From positions 1 to 59,052 of the IMG/VR virus record IMGVR_UViG_3300046170_000353: 59,052 nucleotides of DNA; one strand, written 5' to 3'. The translations under genes and the position numbers were made by a program. A model generated the notes under the pieces. The model did no database searches and had not been told where the DNA came from. It saw only the letters and a program-made list of their open reading frames with translations. Origin of the DNA: a virus. Below are positions 35,392-43,142 of the stretch, piece by piece (positions within the stretch are counted from its first letter, which is position 1; every line of letters begins with the position of its first letter).

Positions 35392-36014
35392 AGAAATACC
35401 TGCTGTCTATATCAATCTTCAACAAGATGTTGAGAAAAAGAATAGTATTGTAGATGTATTAGACGAATGTGGATTTGAAAATATCATTCGTATAGATGGT
35501 GAGTATACACCAGACAGACCATTAGCAGGTTGTTCTTACTCTCATTACAAAGCATTGAATGAAGTAGAACCACCTTTTATTATATTTGAAGATGATTGCA
35601 AAAGCAAAAAACTTTAGAACTATTATTGATGTACCTGATGACTCTGACGCAGTTTATCTTGGCATCTCATCTTGGGGTCGGATGAATTCTCACTCTGGTC
35701 CTTGCGTTCAATATGAAGAATTGAACGGTGGTCTTTTGAGAATATATAATATGCTGAGTGCTCATTCTGTGCTATACTTAGATGAGGAATATGTTTCTCT
35801 CTGTAGCAAGATTGCACATCAATCTTTTGATACTGCACAACATCAAGATATTGGTTTCGCTGAAATACAAAGATACTATAATGTCTATGCATTTGATGAC
35901 CCTTTGTTTTATCAAACCAGTTCTAATGGTACAGATCAATCTTTGACTTCATATCCTACAATTGAAGTGATACAACCAAATCGTAATTTCTGGAAACCAA
36001 CCGTTTTATATTAA
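35375..36014 (+). CDS. Glycosyltransferase family 25-like, frameshifted near 35608
   Basis: PAVYINLQQDVEKKNSIVDV, GCSYSHYKALNE and IIFEDDCKSK follow GT25 (INLxxxxxR, GCxxSH, EDD). The first frame stops at 35617; the rest (RTIIDVPDDSDAVYLGISSW onward) follows in the other frame to 36014. An extra A in the A-run 35606-35611 explains it; about 212 residues. Overlaps the GT6 gene by 17 bases. Sugar not determined; GT25 members often transfer galactose to LPS. Confidence 0.75.
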
Positions 36015-36910
36015 TGACAATTTCAATCGTTACTGGTGGTGCTGGCTTTATCGGGTCACACATCGTTGAAGAACTTAAAAGATTAGATCATATGGTCGTT
36101 GTGATTGATAATGAGTATTCTGACAACGATAACTTTCATTGGAGAAAAGATACTTTAAATGTAGATATAGACATCACAGATTATAAAGGACTTAAGAATG
36201 CATTCACTGGTGCTGATTATGTTTTTCATCTTGCAGCAGAAGCAAGAATCGGACCTGCGATTGAGAATCCAGTAAACGCACTCAATATTAATACGATAGG
36301 AACTTGTAATGTATTACAATGTGCAAGAGAAGTTGGAGCAAAGAAAGTATTATATTCATCAACATCATCAGGTTACGGATTGAATGAAGCACCCAATATT
36401 GAGACACAACCAGATGATTGTTTAAATCCTTATTCAGTATCAAAGATTGCAGGTGAGAAGTTATGTAAGATGTATACAGACCTCTACGGACTTAAGACAA
36501 TTGTATTCCGATACTTTAATGTCTTTGGTGAAAGAGCACCCAGAAAGGGTCAGTATGCTCCTGTGACAGGTATATTTTTAAGACAGAAAGCAGCAGGTGA
36601 ACCACTGACAATCGTTGGTGACGGGGAACAGAGAAGGGATTACATATATGTGAAAGATGTAGCAAACGCAAATGTAATGGCAGCAATATCAAATCCAGAT
36701 GATGATGCATATGGTCAAGTATATAATGTAGGGTCTGGTAAGAACTATTCAGTGAATGAGATTGCATCTTTCATATCTGATGATACAATTAATATACCAC
36801 CACGAATTGGAGAGGCAAGAAACAGTTTGGCAAATATTGATAAGATACGAAAAACATTTGCTTGGAAACCCGAAATGAATGTAGAGGAGTGGATTAAAAC
36901 ACAACTATGA
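36014..36910 (+). CDS. NAD-dependent sugar epimerase (UDP-glucose/UDP-GlcNAc 4-epimerase-like)
   Basis: 298 residues, intact. [70 protein letters not shown] (YxxxK), FRYFNVFGERAPRKGQYAPV and GDGEQRRDYIYVKDVANA are all extended-SDR epimerase features. It could supply UDP-galactose or UDP-GalNAc for the GT6 and GT25 enzymes. TAATG overlap with the preceding gene and ATGA with the next. Confidence 0.88.
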   Translation: MTISIVTGGAGFIGSHIVEELKRLDHMVVVIDNEYSDNDNFHWRKDTLNVDIDITDYKGLKNAFTGADYVFHLAAEARIGPAIENPVNALNINTIGTCNVLQCAREVGAKKVLYSSTSSGYGLNEAPNIETQPDDCLNPYSVSKIAGEKLCKMYTDLYGLKTIVFRYFNVFGERAPRKGQYAPVTGIFLRQKAAGEPLTIVGDGEQRRDYIYVKDVANANVMAAISNPDDDAYGQVYNVGSGKNYSVNEIASFISDDTINIPPRIGEARNSLANIDKIRKTFAWKPEMNVEEWIKTQL

Positions 36911-37689
36911 ATAAAGCAAAATACAAATTAAAAGGACTTCCTCCAGTCTATTGTATTAATCTTGATGGTGAACCAGAAAGATGGGAATCTGCCGAGAATA
37001 TGCTTAAGGAATGGGATATCGAAAATTATACCCGTGTATCTGCATATGATGGTCGTGAAGATGATTTAAGTGACATATTAAAAGGAACATACCCTGATGG
37101 AATGTCATCAAGTGAAGTAGGATGTACTACCTCACATTTAAAAGCAATGAAGATGTTTCTTGAAACTGATGCACCTTGTGCTTTGATGATGGAAGATGAT
37201 TGTGATATATCTACAGTACTTCATTGGGGATTTACTTGGAAAGATTTTTACTCAAAGATTCCTTATGATTATGATGTCATTCAATTAGCAATCATCAACC
37301 CTGCCACTGTATATGCACAGTTGCATCGTAGATTTATAAATGACTTTTCAACTGCTTGCTATTTAATTACAAGACATCACGCAGAGAAACTTGTAAGATT
37401 ACATTGTCGTGGTGATAAGTATAAACTCGATCAAGGTTCAAAACCGAGAGCAGTTGCAGATGATTTAATATACAATTCTGGCAATACATTCGCAATACCT
37501 TTATTTCTTTACAAGCTTGAACTCGGTTCATCAATACACGATATACACATTCATGTATTTCATAAATCAAGTTACGAAGGTATATGGCAATTCTGGAGAT
37601 GCTCTTCAACTAACATCGAAGATTGGGATAAGATGTTTGATTATGATCCGTATTTTAATCGTGTTCCACCAGGTTTTGAAAACAAATAA
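36907..37689 (+). CDS. Glycosyltransferase family 25 (LPS type)
   Basis: 260 residues. PPVYCINLDGEPERWESAEN, SSSEVGCTTSHLKAMKMFLE, ALMMEDDCDISTV and DFSTACYLITRHHAEKLV match GT25. Longer than the GT25-like gene two positions upstream. Sugar and acceptor unknown. Ends in a TAATG overlap with the next gene. Confidence 0.83.
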   Translation: MNKAKYKLKGLPPVYCINLDGEPERWESAENMLKEWDIENYTRVSAYDGREDDLSDILKGTYPDGMSSSEVGCTTSHLKAMKMFLETDAPCALMMEDDCDISTVLHWGFTWKDFYSKIPYDYDVIQLAIINPATVYAQLHRRFINDFSTACYLITRHHAEKLVRLHCRGDKYKLDQGSKPRAVADDLIYNSGNTFAIPLFLYKLELGSSIHDIHIHVFHKSSYEGIWQFWRCSSTNIEDWDKMFDYDPYFNRVPPGFENK

Positions 37690-38223
37690 TGAATTTCTAT
37701 ACTGAGGACTACTGGCAAGGAGAACAAATAAATCCATTTTTATATAATACGGTTTGTAATAATTTTAATGTAGAAGAAACTGTGATGGGAGGTGGAAGAA
37801 AAACTGATTGGAGACTTCATAAAAAAGGTATAAAGGATATTGATATATTACTATATTGGATTAATGCTTGTATTCCTGAGGCTGCTTTTCATGTTAGTGG
37901 AGGAGGGAGTAGTAAAGATTATGGTGCTGCTACTTTTGATAGAGGAGGATTTGAAATTAATCAGTGTTGGGGAATACATTATGATAAAGGACAGTATGTA
38001 ACAAAACATAATCACTTTCCATATGCTCTGTCATTTAATTATTGTGTCTCTGCACCAGAGGGTTCCTTCTCCTTTTATCTTAGATGAAGAAGAGATAGAA
38101 CCCGTACCAGGTAGAATAGTTTTCTTTCATTCACATAGAAATCATTATACTCTACCAAACAAGTCTGATGGAAGGTGTATGGTTGTTGGAAATATTGTTT
38201 ATAATCCATTGATTAATAAGTAA
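37689..38223 (+). CDS. Putative 2OG-Fe(II) oxygenase, frameshifted near 38067
   Basis: Cupin/DSBH-type sequence: CWGIHYDKGQYVTKHNHFPY then ALSFNYCVSAPEG, and after the break VPGRIVFFHSHRNHYTLPNK. The order HNH, then a distal His and Lys/Arg, fits a 2-oxoglutarate oxygenase, though the exact ligands are a guess. The first frame stops at 38087; the rest continues in another frame to 38223 after one extra T at 38067-38068. About 177 residues. Last gene of the glycan operon; might hydroxylate a sugar or lipid. Confidence 0.65.
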
Positions 38224-38300
38224 AACTTATATTCTTAATAATTTTTTAATAATTGTATCAGGGTTTCTTGACTGGGATCGGCATTTAATTGTAAAGTTTC

Positions 38301-38329
38301 TTGACAAAATTTTATATTTACTATATAAT
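38301..38329 (+). promoter_or_regulatory. Consensus sigma70 promoter of the hli operon
   Basis: Perfect TTGACA at 38301-38306, 17-base spacer, perfect TATAAT at 38324-38329, 24 bases before the first hli start. The best sigma70 match in the window; it should be read by host RNA polymerase. Confidence 0.85.
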
Positions 38330-38353
38330 ATTGTTACATAAATTAATAATTCA

Positions 38354-38551
38354 ATGACAGTTACAACCGAATCAGGTGGAAGACAAAACGCTTTCCCAAC
38401 TGAAACAAGACCTTATATCGATGAAAGTGCTTCCTACGACGGATATCCTCAGAATGCTGAGAAAGTAAATGGTCGTTGGGCGATGATTGGTTTTGTTGCA
38501 CTATTAGGTGCGTACATCACTACAGGTCAAATCATACCAGGTATCTTCTAA
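38354..38551 (+). CDS. High-light-inducible protein 1 (65 aa)
   Basis: Hli protein with AEKVNGRWAMIGFVALLGAY, the chlorophyll-binding AExxNGRxAM helix, ending TTGQIIPGIF. Longer N-terminus than the other three (MTVTTESGGRQNAFPTETRP). In the thylakoid membrane Hli proteins bind pigment and protect photosystem II from excess light. First of four in tandem, with a TAATG overlap to the next, behind a consensus promoter. Confidence 0.92.
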   Translation: MTVTTESGGRQNAFPTETRPYIDESASYDGYPQNAEKVNGRWAMIGFVALLGAYITTGQIIPGIF

Positions 38552-38676
38552 TGGATCATCAGCATTCATATTGGAGATACGCAGAGAAGATTAATGGTCG
38601 TCTCGCAATGCTCGGTTTAGTAATCGGCACAGTCAACTACGGTCTATTCGGATGGATAGCACCAGGTTTCTTTTAA
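38551..38676 (+). CDS. High-light-inducible protein 2 (41 aa)
   Basis: MDHQHSYWRYAEKINGRLAM with the chlorophyll-binding AEKINGRLAM and FGWIAPGFF end. It lacks the TTGQIIPG ending of the other three copies, so it looks like a different Hli subtype. ATG 38551 shares an A with the preceding TAA. Confidence 0.88.
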   Translation: MDHQHSYWRYAEKINGRLAMLGLVIGTVNYGLFGWIAPGFF

Positions 38677-38724
38677 AAAATGAAACTCAACACACAATTC
38701 ACAATCAACAAAGAGGAAAAACTC

Positions 38725-38832
38725 ATGACTCCAGAAGCAGAAAGATTTAACGGATGGGCAGCAATGCTAGGTTTCGTAGCAGCAGTCGGTGCATACGCAA
38801 CAACAGGACAAATCATACCAGGTATTTTTTAA
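38725..38832 (+). CDS. High-light-inducible protein 3 (35 aa)
   Basis: MTPEAERFNGWAAMLGFVAA ending TTGQIIPGIF. The chlorophyll motif reads AERFNGWAAM, with W at the usual R position. The frame is open upstream to ATG 38680, but AGAGGAA just before ATG 38725 favours the shorter form. TAATG overlap with copy 4. Confidence 0.85.
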   Translation: MTPEAERFNGWAAMLGFVAAVGAYATTGQIIPGIF

Positions 38833-38966
38833 TGACAACACCAAAACCAATCGAAAAAGAAAAGCTAGTTGCCGAGAAACTTAACGGTAGATTAGCAATG
38901 CTCGGCATTGTAGCAGGATTAGGTGCTTACCTAACAACAGGTCAAATCATTCCAGGTTTCGTGTAA
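38832..38966 (+). CDS. High-light-inducible protein 4 (44 aa)
   Basis: MTTPKPIEKEKLVAEKLNGR with AEKLNGRLAM and the ending TTGQIIPGFV. Same core as copies 1 and 3. TAATG overlaps at both ends, coupling it to the micro membrane protein at 38966. Confidence 0.88.
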   Translation: MTTPKPIEKEKLVAEKLNGRLAMLGIVAGLGAYLTTGQIIPGFV

Positions 38967-39055
38967 TGAAGAGACATCCAGTGCCATTTAAAGTCGTGCC
39001 ATACATCTTTATGTTGGCATTGGGAACAAGTACATTCACAAGTGTATTTGCTTAA
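38966..39055 (+). CDS. Micro membrane protein (29 aa), coupled to hli
   Basis: MKRHPVPFKVVPYIFMLALG plus TSTFTSVFA: basic start and one hydrophobic helix, or a signal-like sequence. Its start shares bases with the stop of hli copy 4 (TAATG). No family recognised; sizes like this occur among small photosystem subunits, but I see no diagnostic match. Confidence 0.45.
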   Translation: MKRHPVPFKVVPYIFMLALGTSTFTSVFA

Positions 39056-39097
39056 AACTTTACAAAACTAAATACTATTGTAACAAAACTTTAAGTT

Positions 39098-39271
39098 ATG
39101 GGAGAATTCAACATCGCTGCACAATCATTTCCAATTTGGAAAGCTATACTATGGTGTTTCTATCCAGTGAGTGCTCTAGTCGCTATTGAATATTTTTTAC
39201 GTTTAGTAGATGACGATGACGATGATGATGAAGGAGGTGGAGTTATGACACCAGTTTATCAGGGAGCATAA
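39098..39271 (+). CDS. Micro membrane protein with acidic tail (57 aa)
   Basis: One hydrophobic helix (FPIWKAILWCFYPVSALVAI) followed by a run of seven aspartates and EGGGVMTPVYQGA. The acidic tail resembles that of the 20338 protein. Starts 43 bases after the previous stop and ends in a TAATG overlap. Unidentified. Confidence 0.5.
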   Translation: MGEFNIAAQSFPIWKAILWCFYPVSALVAIEYFLRLVDDDDDDDEGGGVMTPVYQGA

Positions 39272-39348
39272 TGATTATTAGCAGAGTAGTATTTTTGTGT
39301 GCAGTCGCATACACAGCAACAGGTGGTTTAGGGTTCATATATTCATGA
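39271..39348 (+). CDS. Micro membrane peptide (25 aa)
   Basis: MIISRVVFLCAVAYTATGGL, ending GFIYS: essentially one membrane helix. The evidence is its exact packing between TAATG at 39269-39273 and ATGA at 39345-39348; on its own it would not be callable. Confidence 0.35.
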   Translation: MIISRVVFLCAVAYTATGGLGFIYS

Positions 39349-39458
39349 TACTCTTGTCCACTATAGTCAATTCTATTCCACCAGGTACAAGAGACTTGGT
39401 GGAGTTTGGTTTTTTTATGGTCGTAGGAATAACCGCAGGATCAGTAGGTCTATTATGA
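39345..39458 (+). CDS. Micro membrane peptide (37 aa)
   Basis: MILLSTIVNSIPPGTRDLVE followed by FGFFMVVGITAGSVGLL, with one clear C-terminal helix. ATGA overlaps at both ends. Unidentified. Confidence 0.4.
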   Translation: MILLSTIVNSIPPGTRDLVEFGFFMVVGITAGSVGLL

Positions 39459-39556
39459 AACAAAAAGAAAAAATAAGAATGTTTTTACCGTTTAGCTGGG
39501 TCATCCCTGCAATGATATCATTTTCTTATATCAATGCCCACACATTAAACGTATGA
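39455..39556 (+). CDS. Micro membrane peptide (33 aa)
   Basis: MKQKEKIRMFLPFSWVIPAM then ISFSYINAHTLNV: basic N-terminus, one helix. ATGA overlaps at both ends. Unidentified. Confidence 0.4.
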   Translation: MKQKEKIRMFLPFSWVIPAMISFSYINAHTLNV

Positions 39557-39666
39557 ACTATTATCAGACTTTAGAGATGTTTATAGCAATATTTTCGGGA
39601 ACAGTGTTATTAACCACACTTTTCGTAGTAATGATGTCAACAATGATGGAAGAGACAGATATATAA
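39553..39666 (+). CDS. Micro membrane peptide (37 aa)
   Basis: MNYYQTLEMFIAIFSGTVLL continues TTLFVVMMSTMMEETDI: one helix, acidic C-terminus. Last of the chain of micro genes behind hli; 20 bases before the cupin-like gene. Confidence 0.4.
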   Translation: MNYYQTLEMFIAIFSGTVLLTTLFVVMMSTMMEETDI

Positions 39667-39686
39667 AATTATTATATTATATTATT

Positions 39687-40157
39687 ATGTACTGGGAAGA
39701 AGTAATTGAACTAATAAAAAATCATGGGGAAGAACCTAAATCTACATTTCCAAATCTGTATAATGATTCAGATGAGTACGTAGTTTATGAGTATGAGCGT
39801 GGAACAATTAAAACAAGTTATATTGATATTGAAGAATTCCCCCAAAAAATTAAGAATTGTTTTAAAAAATATCTTAAATATTTTCTTCAAGATATTCAAA
39901 TATTCTCTTCACTTGGTGCATCAGAAGGGATTGGTGCACATACAGACCCAACTAATGTTTTGATTTTATGCTTGGAAGGTGAGATATCATATGTCGTTGA
40001 GGATATGGAACCTGTTGTATTAAAAGCTGGTGATACAATTTTTATTAAGAAAGGTCTAGAGCATATGGGAATATCAAGCACTGTACCTCGTATTTGTTTA
40101 TCTTGTGGTATGCGTGGGTATGTGCCTAGTAATGAAGTAACATATCATTTTAATTGA
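39687..40157 (+). CDS. Cupin/JmjC-like oxygenase-type protein (156 aa)
   Basis: Core GIGAHTDPTNVLILCLEGEI, KAGDTIFIKKGLEHMGISST and RICLSCGM. HxD (HTD) and a distal H (LEHM) fit a metal-binding double-stranded beta helix, as in JmjC or aspartyl-hydroxylase-like 2OG enzymes. The target is unknown. It sits between the micro membrane genes and psbA. Confidence 0.65.
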   Translation: MYWEEVIELIKNHGEEPKSTFPNLYNDSDEYVVYEYERGTIKTSYIDIEEFPQKIKNCFKKYLKYFLQDIQIFSSLGASEGIGAHTDPTNVLILCLEGEISYVVEDMEPVVLKAGDTIFIKKGLEHMGISSTVPRICLSCGMRGYVPSNEVTYHFN

Positions 40158-40170
40158 GTATTTATACTTA

Positions 40171-40204
40171 TTGACATTTCTGTAAAGTTTTGTTAATATA
40201 AATA
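40171..40204 (+). promoter_or_regulatory. psbA promoter region: sigma70-type and late promoter superimposed
   Basis: TTGACA at 40171-40176, 17-base spacer and TAATAT at 40194-40199 (4 of 6 matches) form a sigma70-type promoter; the exact T4 late consensus TATAAATA overlaps it at 40197-40204. This would let psbA be transcribed both early by host sigma and late by the phage factor. The start site would lie about 185 bases before ATG 40387. Confidence 0.6.
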
Positions 40205-40209
40205 AGTGA

Positions 40210-40225
40210 GTGAGGGTTTCCTCAC
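40210..40225 (+). other. Hairpin in the psbA leader
   Basis: GTGAGG, loop GTTT, CCTCAC: perfect six-base stem. Its 3' half and loop contain AGGGTT (40213-40218), complementary to AACCCT (40252-40257) inside the shared leader element, so hairpin and a long-range pairing are mutually exclusive. Confidence 0.5.
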
Positions 40226-40231
40226 CATTAG

Positions 40232-40258
40232 AAAGGACTCGAAACAATCGTAACCCTG
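40232..40258 (+). promoter_or_regulatory. Leader element, copy 2 (psbA leader)
   Basis: AAAGGACTCGAAA, three bases, TCGTAACCCTG, the same two blocks as at 18549-18574. The 230-base gap before psbA also holds a CCAGTA/TACTGG hairpin around 40317-40337. Conserved RNA structures upstream of phage psbA (the PhotoRC-II RNA type) are known; I cannot confirm that this is one. Confidence 0.65.
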
Positions 40259-40386
40259 ACTACCAACTGCTCCCAACCAAGACCTCTGTAGGCAGTATAA
40301 TACTTCGTCTTTCTATCCAGTAGTGAGGGATTACTGGAAATAAATATCGCAACTTCCCTGTTGCCCTATTTACAAACGTCTTACTA

Positions 40387-41476
40387 ATGACAACTCTTTC
40401 AAAACAAGGTAGACAGCAAGGTCTACTAGCAGGCTGGCCACAGTTCTGCGAATGGGTAACATCAACAAACAACAGAATCTACGTTGGTTGGTTTGGTGTC
40501 CTAATGATTCCATGCTTACTCGCAGCAGCAGCATGTTTCATCGTTGCTTTCATAGCAGCACCTCCAGTCGATATCGACGGAATCAGAGAACCAGTAGCGG
40601 GTTCTTTCTTGTATGGTAACAACATCATCTCTGGTGCAGTTGTTCCTTCATCAAACGCTATCGGTCTACACTTCTACCCAATCTGGGAAGCAGCAACAGT
40701 AGACGAATGGTTATATAACGGTGGTCCTTACCAGTTAGTTATTTTCCACTTCCTAATCGGAATTTCTGCTTACATGGGCAGACAGTGGGAACTATCATAC
40801 AGATTAGGTATGAGACCTTGGATATGTGTAGCATATTCAGCACCTGTATCTGCAGCATTTGCAGTATTCTTAGTATACCCATTCGGTCAGGGATCTTTCT
40901 CAGACGGAATGCCACTAGGTATCTCAGGTACGTTCAACTTTATGTTCGTGTTCCAAGCAGAGCACAACATACTAATGCACCCATTCCATATGGCTGGTGT
41001 TGCAGGTATGTTCGGTGGTAGTCTTTTCAGTGCAATGCACGGTAGCTTAGTTACATCTTCTTTAATTAGAGAAACTACAGAAACAGAAAGTCAAAACTAC
41101 GGCTATAAGTTCGGACAAGAAGAAGAAACATACAACATCGTGGCAGCACACGGTTACTTTGGTAGACTTATCTTCCAGTATGCTTCATTCAACAACTCAA
41201 GAAGTCTTACACTTCTTCCTTGCTGTATTCCCAGTAGTCTGTGTATGGTTAACCTCAATGGGTATCTGTACAATGGCATTCAACCTAAACGGTTTCAACT
41301 TCAACCAGTCTGTAGTAGACGCTAATGGTAAAATTGTACCAACATGGGGCGATGTTCTAAACAGAGCAAACTTAGGAATGGAAGTAATGCACGAAAGAAA
41401 TGCACACAACTTCCCATTAGACCTAGCATCTGCTGAGTCTACAACAGTTGCTTTAACAGCACCTGCAATTGGTTAA
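40387..41476 (+). CDS. psbA: Photosystem II reaction-centre protein D1, frameshifted near 41208
   Basis: D1 core of photosystem II, five membrane helices. [20 protein letters not shown] opening, then [40 protein letters not shown], and [20 protein letters not shown] around the quinone and iron sites. The 5' frame runs to 41325 with a nonsense tail; the rest (LHFF, then NANRAN-type [20 protein letters not shown]) continues in another frame to TAA 41476. One extra T at 41207-41208 explains it. Repaired length ~362 residues. The end [20 protein letters not shown] resembles the processed tail. In infection it replaces the fast-turning-over host D1. Confidence 0.95.
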
Positions 41477-41497
41477 TTACTTAACCCAAAACAACTC

Positions 41498-41520
41498 AAG
41501 GGGTCGCAAGACCCCTTTTT
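41498..41520 (+). terminator. Intrinsic terminator of psbA
   Basis: AAGGGGTC, loop GCAA, GACCCCTT, then T-run to 41520: eight-base perfect stem, 22 bases after the psbA stop. Ends the psbA transcript before psbD. Confidence 0.85.
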
Positions 41521-41534
41521 CATAGGAAAAATTA

Positions 41535-42612
41535 ATGGTAGCATCTACTTTACAAGCACCTACAAGGGGTTGGTTTGATGTTCTTGATGACTGGTTAAAG
41601 AGAGATCGTTTCGTGTTTATCGGATGGTCTGGTCTTATACTTTTACCTTGTGCTTACCTTTCTATCGGAGGTTGGTTCGTTGGAACTACTTTCGTTACTA
41701 GTTGGTATACACACGGTATTGCATCTTCATATCTTGAAGGAGCAAACTTCTTAACAGCAGCAGTGTCAACACCTGGTGATGCAATGGGTCATAGTCTTAT
41801 GTTCCTTTGGGGACCAGAGGCACAAGGTTCATTCGTTCGTTGGTTACAACTCGGTGGACTCTGGAACTTCGTTGCACTTCACGGTGTGTTCGGACTCATA
41901 GGGTTTATGTTAAGACAGTTTGAAATTGCAGGTCTTGTTGGGATTCGTCCTTACAACGCACTCGCATTCTCAGCAGTTATAGCAGTCTTCACTAGCATCT
42001 TTTTAATCTACCCACTAGGGCAGCATAGTTGGTTCTTCGCACCTTCATTCGGTGTCGCAGCAATCTTTCGTTATATCTTATTCATTCAAGGTTTCCACAA
42101 TATAACTCTTAATCCATTTCATATGATGGGTGTAGCAGGTATATTAGGTGGAGCATTACTATGTGCCATTCACGGTGCAACAGTACAGAACACTTTGTAT
42201 GAAGACACTTCAGTCTATACTGATGGTAAGGTTCAGAGTTCTACATTCAGAGCATTTGACCCTACACAGGAAGAAGAAACTTATCAGTATGATTACAGCA
42301 AACAGATTCTGGTCACAGATATTTGGTGTTGCTTTCTCTAACAAAAGATTCTTACACTTCCTTATGTTGTTCGTACCTGTGATGGGTATGTGGACATCAT
42401 CAATCGGTATTGTAGGTCTTGCACTTAACTTAAGAGCATACGATTTGTATCTCAAGAGATAAGAGCAGCAGAAGACCCAGAGTTTGAGACTTTCTATACA
42501 AAGAATATTCTTCTTAAATGAAGGTATGAGAGCTTGGATGTCATCTGTAGACCAACCACACGAGAACTTCGTGTTCCCAGAGGAAGTATTACCTCGTGGT
42601 AATGCACTCTAA
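41535..42612 (+). CDS. psbD: Photosystem II reaction-centre protein D2, three frameshifts (42288, 42444, 42516)
   Basis: D2, partner of D1. [20 protein letters not shown] opening, [47 protein letters not shown]. From about 42288 the frame is lost and recovered: extra T at 42288 ([13 protein letters not shown] restored), a missing T at 42444-42446 ([20 protein letters not shown] restored), extra A at 42516-42518 ([20 protein letters not shown] restored). All three repairs give exact D2-family sequence to TAA 42612, about 358 residues. Functional in the real phage genome, I expect. Confidence 0.95.
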
Positions 42613-42637
42613 ACTAAAATCAGTATTTAATTACATT

Positions 42638-42668
42638 TACCTCGGAAAAAATTTCGGGGTATTTTTTT
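42638..42668 (+). terminator. Intrinsic terminator of psbD
   Basis: TACCTCGGAA pairs with TTTCGGGGTA (ten pairs, two of them G-U) followed by seven T, 25 bases after the psbD stop. Confidence 0.75.
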
Positions 42669-42719
42669 GCCCTTTAGACTTTTTTTTATTTCCTAAATAA
42701 AAATAACTCACAATAGTTT

Positions 42720-43091
42720 ATGAGCATTCTCCATTCTTCTAAAGCGTATGTTTTCAACTTACAGACAACAAGTTCAGCAGAAGCAAAAAGATTATGGAGG
42801 AAAGACGTAAAAGAGAAATGGCACTTTAGATGTGCTTATTGTGGTGATGGTAATAATTTGACAATGGATCACGTTGTTCCCAGATCAAAGGGTGGAACAG
42901 ACTTTACAAAAAATGTAGTCTGTTGTTGTTCTAGCTGTAATCACAGTAAAGGACACCAACCTTGGGAAGAGTGGTACTTAAATCAAGAGTTTTTCTCATA
43001 TGAGAAATACCAAAAGATTAGAGAATGGATGGAACCAGATCCACCAACAGACTTATTTCAGTATCGTCCGAGAAGGAATAACGCTACTTGA
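42720..43091 (+). CDS. HNH endonuclease, freestanding, next to psbD
   Basis: 123 residues. CAYCGDGNNLTMDHVVPRSK, GGTDFTKNVVCCCSSCNHSK is the HNH core with two zinc-binding CxxC pairs and the DHVVPRSKGG metal-binding region. Freestanding HNH enzymes near cyanophage psbA/psbD are thought to spread their region by homing (F-CphI in S-PM2, from memory). No intron is present. ATG 42720 follows the psbD terminator. Confidence 0.88.
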   Translation: MSILHSSKAYVFNLQTTSSAEAKRLWRKDVKEKWHFRCAYCGDGNNLTMDHVVPRSKGGTDFTKNVVCCCSSCNHSKGHQPWEEWYLNQEFFSYEKYQKIREWMEPDPPTDLFQYRPRRNNAT

Positions 43092-43142
43092 ATAAATAAC
43101 TCAGCAGTATATACTGCATACATCGGTAAATACCGTATATAA

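Noticed and set aside
38966-39666. Naming micro proteins as PsbT, PetN or other photosystem subunits
   Set aside because: Length and a single helix are not enough; none showed diagnostic residues.
41200-41325. Programmed frameshift or intron in psbA
   Set aside because: No slippery heptamer or intron-like insert is visible; the break is one extra T, and the same kind of indel hits many unrelated genes.
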